From positions 103,958 through 167,957 of the forward strand of contig JAQMWT010000471.1 in assembly GCA_029834535.1 (NCBI GenBank): 64,000 nucleotides of DNA, given 5' to 3'. The translations under genes and the position numbers were made by a program. The notes below the pieces were generated by a model. That model was not told where the DNA came from. It saw only the letters and a program-made list of their open reading frames with translations, and made no database searches. Shown here in pieces: positions 21,852 through 29,915 of this stretch. The DNA is from Chrysophaeum taylorii. Lineage: Eukaryota; Sar; Pelagophyceae; Pelagomonadales; Pelagomonadaceae. Position 1 is the stretch's first letter, and every line of letters begins with the position of its first letter.

Positions 21852-22948
21852 TCCTAACTACTAATCGACAGATGTTTGTCTGTTTGTTTGTTTGTCTGTT
21901 TGTCTGTCTGTCTTTAAATGTCGACTGCTAAGAGGGGGGGTTGTGTGTGGGGAGCATGAAGGATGTGGGTGGGTTTGTGGGGTATGAGGGATGTGCCTGA
22001 CGGGCGGAGATGTCTGTCCCTCGATTTAGGGTAAGGATCAGGTAGGCGCGAGAGTAAGGATCAGGTAGGCGCGAGAGCCAGACAGTGATCCTCCAAGCCG
22101 TCTACGGCGACCTCGCAGACTATTTCCACGACCCGCGGCGGCTCTTTCAGCGCGCCATTCTCACGCCCCGTCGAAACGATGTTGTCGATGCTGACAACGC
22201 GCGCATGACCGCGGCCTTTTTTTCCCGGAGACGAGGCGTCGGAGTTCTTTTCGGCCGACTAGGTTGGGTCGGAAGACGACGCCTCGCTCTTTACAGTAGA
22301 GTTTTCAACTCCCTGACAACCAACGGCATGCTGACTTTGATCGCGAGCTTAAAGTCTTCGCAACCTCGACCCGTCGCACGGCCACTGCAACGGTACCAGA
22401 TACATGATCGATCGTGTCGTTGTCACCGAGGCTCCTCCAACCTGTATCCCTTAAGGCCCGCCGACGCCAAACGATCAACAAGAGCCAGGGCCAGACGCCC
22501 CGCGAGGTCGGCGTCCTCTTGCCCAAGCCCGTCTTCTGCCACGTCCAGCTCTACGTGGCTCTCTGTCGATCGGCAACCCCGAGGATATCCTCTTCTGGGT
22601 CGACGACTCCACCCTACCCCTACTTACTGGGTCCAGGTGAACTTACTGGGGTTTGAGATTGGGACTAGGTGAACTTAGTGACCAGGTGAACTTACTGGGA
22701 CCAAGTGAACTTACTGGGGTTTTTAGAGTGAACGCAAAGGCTAGCGGCGTGTACGGATCAAAGCAGCTTAGATTGGCGGAGGTGAGAGCGACGAGCTCGA
22801 AGGAGAGTGGGGTGAGTGCATGTGAGCACGAGTGGGTTTACGCCGAACTTACTGGGGTTAGAGATTTGGACTAGGTGAACTTACTGGGACCAGGTGAACT
22901 TACTGGGGTTAGAGATTGGGACTAGGTGAACTTACTGGCCTGCACTTG
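21852..22948 (+). mobile_element. Helitron-like tandem unit 3 of array 2
   Basis: 1,097 bp. The leader carries the TTTAAATGTCGACTGCTAAG block followed by a G-rich stretch with GGATGTGGGTGGGTTTGTGG at about 21960. The helicase remnant spans about 22085-22600. The tail is nearly identical to that of unit 1 of this array, so units 1 and 3 look like one sub-type alternating with units 2 and 4. Confidence 0.82.
22085..22600 (+). pseudogene. PIF1-type Helitron helicase C-terminal fragment (representative copy)
   Basis: Read across frameshifts, this repeat core matches the end of a Helitron RepHel helicase: ILQAVYGDLADYFHDPRRLF and QRAILTPRRNDVVDADNARM; then SEDDASLFTVEF, NLDPSHGHCNGTRYMIDR and VVVTEAPPTCIP; and finally TINKSQGQTPREVGVLLPKP followed by VFCHVQLYVALCR. 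The last two are the PIF1/SF1 C-terminal signature (T-x-x-K-S-Q-G-Q-T and Q-L-Y-V-A-L-S-R, here with Cys for Ser). The Walker A/B half and the Rep domain are absent, so it cannot be active. An in-frame TAG after SAD is present in every unit I read. Equivalent copies lie at about 1503-2010, 2519-3030, 19941-20450, 20908-21420, 23048-23565, 24254-24770 and, reversed, 63300-63816. Confidence 0.85.
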
Positions 22949-22969
22949 TCCTAACTACTAATCGACAGA

Positions 22970-23005
<36 letters not shown>

Positions 23006-24000
23006 CCTCGATTTAGGGTAAGGATCAGGTAGGCCCGCGAGCCAGACAGTGATCCTCCAAGCCGTCTACGGCGACCTCGCAGACTATTTCCACGACCCGC
23101 GGCGGCTCTTTCAGCGCGCCATTCTCACGCCCCGTCGAAACGATGTTGTCGATGCTGACAACGCGCGCATGACCGCGGCCTTTTTTCCCGGAGACGAGGC
23201 GTCGGAGTTCTTTTCGGCCGACTAGGTTGGGTCGGAAGACGACGCCTCGCTCTTTACAGTCGAGTTTTGAACTCCCTGACAACCAACGGCATGCTGACTT
23301 TGATCGCGAGCTTAAAGTCTTCGCAACCTCGACCCGTCGCACGGCCACTGCAACGGTACCAGATACATGATCGATCGTGTCGTTGTCACCGAGGCTCCTC
23401 CAACCTGTATCCCTTAAGGCCCGCCGACGCCAAACGATCACCAAGAGCCAGGGCCAGACGCCCCGCGAGGTCGGCGTCCTCCTGGCGAAGCTCGTCTTCT
23501 GCCACGTCCAGCTCTACGTGGCTCTCTGTCGATCGGCAACCCCGAGGATATGCTCTTCTGGGTCGACGACTCCACCCTACCCCACACGTGCTGCGCAATA
23601 CCGATAAGCCCCCTCCCGGCGTCTACACGCGCACTGTAGGTGAACTTACTGGGACCAGGTGAACTTACTGGAACCAGGTGAACTTAATGGGGTTAGAGAT
23701 TGGGATTAGGTGAACTTAGTGACCAGGTGAACTTACTGAGACCAAGTGCAAGTTACTGGGGCTTTTAGAATAAACTCAAAGCTTAGCGGCGTGTGCGGAT
23801 CAAAGCAGCTTAGATTGGCGGGGGTGGGAGCGACGAGCTCAAAGGAGAGTGGGGTGAGTGGGTGTGCGTTTACGCCGAACTATAGAGATTGTGTTTACGC
23901 CGAATTTACTGCGGTTAGAGATTGGGACTAGGTGAACTTAATGGGTTGAAAATGCTGGGGTTAGAGATTGGGACTAGGTGAACTTACTGGCCTGCACTTG
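22949..24000 (+). mobile_element. Helitron-like tandem unit 4 of array 2
   Basis: 1,052 bp, very close to unit 2 of the array in leader, helicase and tail (single TAAGGA block; AATGCTGGGGTTAGAG in the tail). The helicase remnant spans about 23048-23565, and here the T-run leaves FFPGDEASEFFSAD readable before the shared TAG. Confidence 0.82.
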
Positions 24001-25190
24001 TCCTAACTACTAATCGACAGATGTTTGTCTGTTTGTTTGTTTGTCTGTTTGTCTGTCTGTCTTTAAATGTCGACTGCTAAGAGGGGGGGGGTGTGTGTGG
24101 GGAGCATGAAGGATGTGGGTGGGTTTGTGGGGTATGAGGGATGTGCCTGACGGGCGGAGATAAGTACGCGGGACCTGTCTGTCTGTCCCTCGATTTAGGG
24201 TAAGGATCAGATAGGCGCGAGAGTAAGGATCAGGTCGGCGCGAGAGCCAGACAGTGATCCTCCAAGCCGTCTACGGCGACCTCGCAGACTATTTCCACGA
24301 CCCGCGGCGGCTCTTTCAGCGCGCCATTCTCACGCCCCGTCGAAACGATGTTGTCGATGCTGACAACGCGCGCATGACCGCGGCCTTTTTTTCCCGGAGA
24401 CGAGGCGTCGGAGTTCTTTTCGGCCGACTAGGTTGGGTCGGAAGACGACGCCTCGCTCTTTACAGTCGAGTTTTCAACTCCCTGACAACCAACGGCATGC
24501 TGACTTTGATCGCGAGCTTAAAGTCTTCGCAACCTCGACCCGTCGCACGGCCACTGCAACGGTACCAGATACATGATCGATCGTGTCGTTGTCACCGAGG
24601 CTCCTCCAACCTGTATCCCGTAAGGCCCGCCGACGCCAAACGATCACCAAGAGCCAGGGCCAGACGCCCCGCGAGGTCGGCGTCCTCTTGCCCACAAGCC
24701 CGTCTTCTGTCACGTCCAGCTCTACGTGGCTCTCTGTCGATCGGCAACCCCGAGAATATCCTCTTCTGAGTCGACGACTCCACCCTACCCCACACGTGCT
24801 GCGCAATACCGATAAGCCCCCTCCCGGCGTCTACACGCGCACTGTAGGTGAACTTACTGGGACCAGGTGAACTTACTGGGGTTTGAGATTGGGACTAGGT
24901 GAACTTAGTGACCAGGTGAACTTACTGGGACCAAGTGAACTTACTGGGGTTTTTAGAGTGAACGCAAAGGCTAGCGGCGTGTACGGATCAAAGCAGCTTA
25001 GATTGGCGGAGGTGAGAGCGACGAGCTCGAAGGAGAGTGGGGTGAGTGGATGTGAGCACGAGTGGGCTTACGCCGAACTTACTGGGGTTAGAGATTGGGA
25101 CTAGGTGAACTTACTGGGACCAGGTGAACTTACTGGGGTTAGAGATTGGGACCAGGTGAACTTACTGGCGAACTTACTGGCCTGCACTTG
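24001..25190 (+). mobile_element. Helitron-like tandem unit 5 of array 2 (right end)
   Basis: 1,190 bp. The leader has the TTTAAATGTCGACTGCTAAG and G-rich blocks like unit 3 (about 24060-24165), with an added AAGTACGCGGGACC. The helicase remnant spans about 24254-24770, with a one-base insertion in the CCCACAAGCCCG region. The unit ends CCTGCACTTG at 25190 and the flanking base is T (TTCTATAA). Confidence 0.82.
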
Positions 25191-25507
25191 TTCTATAATA
25201 CGTACGAAATAGAGGGAGGTCCCATTCGCCGCGCGCGACGACACCGCGGGCTGTGCCTCGCACGAAGCGGCGTCTTCTTCGTCGTCGCTGGAGCGTGCAG
25301 TGAACCGCGCGAATATCGGTAGAGGCGCGCGAAGACGACAAACCCCATGCTATAACTACATATAATGTAGGGAGGAGGATCGGCGGTGGCGGATACGAGG
25401 GCGGACTCACGCAGTCGTCGTCGTCGTCGTCATCGTCGTCGTCAGTATACATGACGAGGCGAAAGTCACAGAAGGTTCGCTTCGCTCGCTCGTCTCCGGG
25501 ACGATGT
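25191..25507. other. Intergenic, 3' region of the MetAP gene
   Basis: It contains the presumed 3' UTR of the minus-strand methionine aminopeptidase and a GTC/GTCATC trinucleotide stretch at about 25412-25445. No gene is supported. Confidence 0.4.
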
Positions 25508-26575
25508 CTACCGTTCCCAGGGCTGGACTGGGCTCGTCGGGAGCTTGGCGGTGAGGGGCTCGGCCCCAGTCTCGGTAAGGAGGAGGGTATGCTCGAATTG
25601 CGCGGAGCGACCGAGATCGGAGGTGGCTGCCGTCCAGTCGTCGTCCCACATGTCGGCTTCGTAGGTGCCCTCGCAGATCATAGGTTCGATGGTGAAAACG
25701 TGTCCCGGAGCCATGATGCCGTTCGGTTCGTTGTTGCGATAGTGGAGGACGTCTGGCGTCGTGTGGAAAACGCGGCCGATGCCGTGGCCGCAGAACTGGC
25801 GGACCGACGCGTAGCCGTGGGGTTTGATGAAGTCTTCGATGACCCCACCGATTTCTTTGTAGGGCTTTCCGGGCGCGCAAAAGTCGATGGCGGCCTGCCA
25901 CGCGTCGTACGTCACTCTGACGAGGTTCTCGGTCGCGTCGTCCACGGGCCCGACATAAAACATCTCGCTGCAGTCGCCGTGGAAGCCATCGTAGAACACC
26001 GTCACGTCGATGTTGACGACGTCGCCCTCGCGAAGCTCGACGTCGTCGGGAATCCCATGGCATATTATCTCGTTAACCGACGTGCAGATCGACTTGGGGT
26101 AGCCGCAGTAGTTGAGGGGCGACGGGTACGCGCCGCGCTCCACGGTCGCCGCGTGCGCGACAGCGTCGAGCTCGTCGGTCGTAACGCCCGGCGCCACGGC
26201 GCGGCCCGCCACGTCGAGCACTTCGCGCGCGATTCTGCCGACGACGCGCATCTTGGATACGTCGGCGTCCGACTTCTTCTCGATCAACCACTTGGGCCGA
26301 ATCATCTCCATGCCCCCCGGCACCCCCGTCTCGGCGTAGTCTGGCCGCGCGATCGACGGCGGCACGCGCCGCCGCGGCCCCACAACCCCCCGCACGCGCC
26401 GCCCTTCGATGGGCCTCACGAATCGCCGCGACTCGGGCAACGGAACTGCCTTGCTTCGCTTCGGCGCCTTTTTCTTCGTCGTCTTTGATGCCCCGAACCC
26501 TTGCCCACCGTCGAACGCCAAACTTCGCCCGATGATTACCAATGCCAACACGGCCGGAACACTGCACGCCGCCAT
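25508..26575 (-). CDS. Type I methionine aminopeptidase, probably plastid-targeted
   Basis: An intronless frame of 355 residues that removes the initiator Met from nascent proteins. All metal ligands of the pita-bread fold are present: His173 (ICHGIP), Asp190 (VVNIDV), Asp201 (GFHGDCS), His264 (FCGHGIG), Glu297 (FTIEPM) and Glu328 (QFEHT). The N-terminus (MAACSVPAVLALVIIGRSLA then FDGGQ) is a signal peptide ending at an Ala-Phe step, followed by a basic Lys/Arg-rich segment to about residue 70. That is the bipartite presequence form used by red complex plastids. Family knowledge: plastids need MAP1-type enzymes because their translation starts with formyl-Met. Targeting is inferred; a secreted or mitochondrial form is less likely. 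The ATG faces the rhomboid ATG 35 bp away. Bacterial-type MAPs are ~265 residues, so the extra length is the presequence plus a short extension. Confidence 0.93.
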   Translation of the reverse strand: MAACSVPAVLALVIIGRSLAFDGGQGFGASKTTKKKAPKRSKAVPLPESRRFVRPIEGRRVRGVVGPRRRVPPSIARPDYAETGVPGGMEMIRPKWLIEKKSDADVSKMRVVGRIAREVLDVAGRAVAPGVTTDELDAVAHAATVERGAYPSPLNYCGYPKSICTSVNEIICHGIPDDVELREGDVVNIDVTVFYDGFHGDCSEMFYVGPVDDATENLVRVTYDAWQAAIDFCAPGKPYKEIGGVIEDFIKPHGYASVRQFCGHGIGRVFHTTPDVLHYRNNEPNGIMAPGHVFTIEPMICEGTYEADMWDDDWTAATSDLGRSAQFEHTLLLTETGAEPLTAKLPTSPVQPWER

Positions 26576-26610
26576 TTTCGCGCGCGTTGTTAATCCTAAA
26601 ACCTCGTGTG
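26576..26610. promoter_or_regulatory. Shared 35-bp divergent start region (MetAP / rhomboid)
   Basis: The ATG of the minus-strand MetAP (26575) and the ATG of the plus-strand rhomboid (26611) are separated by 35 bp, which contain a CGCGCGCG-like run and TTGTTAATCCTAAAACC. Any promoter must overlap the opposite gene's 5' end, or the rhomboid may start at a later ATG. No TATA box is evident. Confidence 0.4.
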
Positions 26611-28500
26611 ATGAAACGCGTCTTAATCAATTTCTCCCTGTGCTGCGCGGGGGCGTGTGCGTGCTGCGCGGTGGCGGCGAGCCTCGCCCTCGCCATCGCC
26701 CGCATTGGGGATTTCTCCTCGGAATCGGTGCCGGACGTGTTTGGGCTCGTGATGGCGATCGAGCGAAGGCGCCAAGGAAAACGGCGGAGGCGAATCATGC
26801 CCGACGCCGCGCCGATCGTGGTCATGCTCTCGCGCCCGGCGACGGCTTGCATGCTGATCGCGAACGTGGCCGTTTTCTGCGTCCTCAATCTTTACGGCGT
26901 GCCGCCCGACGCCGTCGCTGTGGGGTGCGACGACGTCGTCGAGCGCCGCGAGTACTGGAGGCTCGCGACGGCCGCGTTCTCGCACTTCAACGTCTGGCAC
27001 CTCGGAATGAACGTCAGCTCCCTCTGGAATCTCGCGCCGTGAGGAAGTTTCGAGTCGCGCGTGACCGTGCGTGCAGGCTCGAAGACCGCATTGGCTCGAC
27101 GCGATTCTTCTGTTTAACGACGGCCGTCGTCGTCCTCGCCGAGCTGCTCGGGTGCGCCGCGGAGCTCGGCGCGAGGTCGGCACGCCGCGAAAGACGCGTG
27201 AGAGAGAGAGAGAGAGACCATGGTGGCTTACCCTCGCGCACGCAGGTCGGCTTCTCGGGCGTTCTCTTTAGTTGGATGGTCGTCGCGACGCTCTCGATGG
27301 AATCCTACTGCGTCCTGGGACGCGCGTGCTTCGAGACCGTCACGCTCTTCGAGAGGTTCCGGTTCAACCTCGCGCCTTTCGTCCTCGCCGCGGCCATTCA
27401 ACTCGTACTCCCGCGGGCCTCGTTGATTGGCCACGTTGCGGGCGTCGCCGTTGGATTTCCTCTCGCCTGGGGCGCCCTCGACCCCCTAGCCCCCCTCGCC
27501 GCGTTGACCCTCGTCGCCCTCGTCGACTCGACCCTTACCTTCATCCGAGCCCCGCCACAAGCGCCGCCTCTCGCCGCCAAAGGCGCCGTCCTCCTCCAGG
27601 CGCTGTCAGCCCTCCTTTTGTTCTGCGGAGGGTTCGCGCCGTCCGTAGTCGCGACCGCTTGTGCCGTCGCCGCCAACGCGGCGCTCGTGGCCCGACGGGC
27701 ACCCAAAGCCGCCTACGCGCCGGCCCTCGCCCTCGCCCTCGTCCACGCCTTGTGCTTCGCGGCACTCGGTGGCGCGCTTGCCACTGCCCATACCTCTCCG
27801 GCCCTCTTTAGCGTGCGCTCGCTCTCGCGTTTCTCGGCGTCACGTCTTTTCGCAGGCATTCTCCGCGTCACTTGCGAACATCCTCGCCGCAACCTTGCTC
27901 GCCACCGACTTGAGACTGGCGTGTCGCCAACATCATCTTCGGCCACCAAATGACGACCACGCGGGGGGCCCGGTGGCCCGGGTCGTCCACCGCGCGCTCG
28001 ACTACGCGGACAACTTCCCTATTTATACGTGTCGCCGTTTGCCCTTTTCTGGCCGCGGCTACTCCCTATGCGACCATCCTTCTCACCACGCACTCGGCGT
28101 ACATAGTAATGTCTCGGCCGCGGCGGCGGCGTCCTTGAGTAAGCCCACCAGTACGCGACCTCTCTCGTCGAATGCGACTGCGAATGCGACACCTGTTGCG
28201 GCTGCTGTTGCGGCTGCGAATGCGACTGCTGTTGCGGCTGCTGTTGCGGCTGCGAATGCGACTGCGAATGCGACTGCGAATGCCACTGCGAATGCGACTG
28301 CGAATGCGACTGCGAATGCGACTGCTCACGGCCGTACCGAGCTCGTCGGGAGTAGCCGAAGGCATACACCTTCGCTGCACGGCGAAGGAAATTCGCAGAG
28401 CACAGTACCAGCGTCCAGTCCAGAGCGTGTGCACCTAAAACTCGCGCAACCACCAACCACCACAGAAACAGGAACCGCCCGGACCAGCGTGCGTATATAA
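26611..28500 (+). CDS. Rhomboid-family intramembrane serine protease
   Basis: Proposed exons are 26611-27038, 27077-27197, 27246-27812 and 27856-28500, with introns of 38, 48 and 43 nt. Splicing restores the rhomboid fold: REYWRLATAAFSHFNVWHLGMN (His125, His130 and Asn134 of the TM2 H-x4-H-x3-N motif), then across the first splice LEDRIGSTRFF, then VGFSGVLFSW with the nucleophile Ser187 (GxSG), then IGHVAGVAVGF with the catalytic His246. The enzyme cuts transmembrane substrates within the bilayer. An N-terminal hydrophobic segment (residues 6-32) may be a signal anchor. The last exon is uncertain: unspliced, the protein ends at 27953. Spliced, it gains ~214 residues including an Asn-Ala-Thr repeat tail. 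The middle 48-nt intron is in frame without a stop, so retention would insert 16 residues before the active site. The active-site calls are firm; the 3' structure is not. Confidence 0.8.
28172..28325 (+). repeat. GCGAAT/GCGACT dodecamer minisatellite
   Basis: Alternating hexamers GCGAAT and GCGACT, with GCTGTTGCG variants on the left. In the proposed rhomboid last-exon frame this encodes (Asn-Ala-Thr-Ala)n, a run of potential N-glycosylation sequons. On the other strand it reads as Ser-His-Ser-Gln repeats. If the shorter rhomboid model is right it is non-coding. Confidence 0.8.
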
Positions 28501-28888
28501 TGTCATGTGTCTTCTCTGCTGCTCCTCGACCAACCGCCTTCCCTTGTAATGCCTATTTAGAGCGCCCCTCGGGGAAATGACGGCACATTAAATGCCTTCG
28601 TGGCGGAGTTCTCAACTCCAAACTGCGCGGGATGCTTGGTGCTGCCACCGGCCATGGCGGCGCACATCTCTTTGCGTTTTGAGGAGGCCTGGGCGCGACT
28701 CCTCATGTGCTTTTCGTTGCCACGAACCGAGCACGACCTCGCACAAGACCGCGCACAGTGGCGGTCCGCCATCAACGCCTTTCCGTCCCTCGCCTCTACC
28801 CCGACTGTGTGATTTTGCTCTGTGATCCTGGACCGGCTCCTGCCGCAGGGCCCAGCCTGGCTCCCATGCCCGGGAGAGGTCCGAAGTT

Positions 28889-28941
<53 letters not shown>

Positions 28942-29616
28942 AACCGTAGTCAGCACGACGTGATTTAGTTCCAGAGACCACGCTGCCGCACAAATAATAA
29001 AGAACCGGCGCCCGATGTAAAGAATGGGGTGTGAGGAGCGTGCCCACAATTTGAAAGAGAGATGAGAGGGCGTGTTTGTTTGTGCTAGCGCTGTTTGGTT
29101 TCTTGACCACAGCCACAGCTCCTCGAGCCCAAAAACTATACGGACAGGCTTCACAATCTCCAAGGCGAGGGGATGGTCGATGGAGGACAGAAGCACTAGA
29201 AAATCCCATGGATCCGATAGCCGTGCGGCGTGGTTAACACACGGTTATTTTGTGGAAAACAGTGGGGGTGGGGCGAGGCGTCGAATTTCGCATTGTGCAC
29301 ATTGATCCTTGCAACTGCGCCGAAGTTGAGGTCGGCGTCGAAACGCCGAACTACCTTCCTAACTAGCACCGTGCCTGCTGTGCGTCCTTAGGTCGACGTC
29401 GCAAACGCCGAACTTACCAGCACCGCGCCGTTTTTTGCCCACGCGACTTCCGCACACGTGTCACGCTACTAAGGTTGTTGTCGTCGTTGTTGTTGCTTGT
29501 TGTTGTTGTTGTTGTTGTTTTTCTCCGGTCTGAACGCCCTGTGATTCTGATCCCGAGCTCTACGGCGCGGGGATTAACCTGCTGCGCCGGGGGCTGGTCT
29601 CTAGTTTGTCATATAG
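28501..29616. other. Intergenic, no supported gene
   Basis: A 70-codon plus-strand frame at 28600-28812 is mildly protein-like (it contains HISLRFEEAWARLLMCF), but it matches nothing I know and its apparent start is not an ATG. The rest is simple repeats (GTTA at 28889-28941, GTT at about 29473-29520) and unremarkable sequence. Confidence 0.4.
28889..28941. repeat. (GTTA)n microsatellite
   Basis: About thirteen perfect GTTA units in non-coding sequence between the rhomboid and UBR4 genes. Confidence 0.95.
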
Positions 29617-29877
29617 TTTAGGACTCGTCGCGCTCCTGTCAGGCTGCAAAGCGATACTCCGCGAGAAAGCTTGCGTTTGGAGGAGTGCTTATACGGGGTC
29701 TACTGTGAATTCTTACGCCGAGGCGGCGTCAAAAAGGCGATCGAGGATAACAAAGGATGCCACCCCCGGACCGGGGAGTTGGTGGTTTTGCTGCACCCCA
29801 AGATGCGTATGTCCGAGTTGTATGCCGTTGGAACGGCATCGCTCGCACGAATGTGCGATGATAATGATAATGAGTAG
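29617..29877 (+). other. Unassigned open frame upstream of UBR4
   Basis: An 86-codon frame with no early ATG. It contains LRLEECLYGVYCEFLRRGGV and GCHPRTGELVVLLH, then a stop 38 bp before the UBR4 ATG. The composition is protein-like and lysine/arginine-rich. I do not recognise a family. It could be an exon of a gene whose other parts decayed, a mobile-element fragment, or chance. Confidence 0.25.
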
Positions 29878-29915
29878 GACGGCGTCCTGCTCGGTGCAAT
29901 AGCGGATCGATCAAA

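Noticed and set aside
25451-26488. 345-codon plus-strand frame over the MetAP gene
   Set aside because: Antisense shadow; the minus frame has all MetAP metal ligands.
28019-28456. Minus-strand Ser-His-Ser-Gln / Gln-rich frame
   Set aside because: Translation of a minisatellite; all frames are open there.
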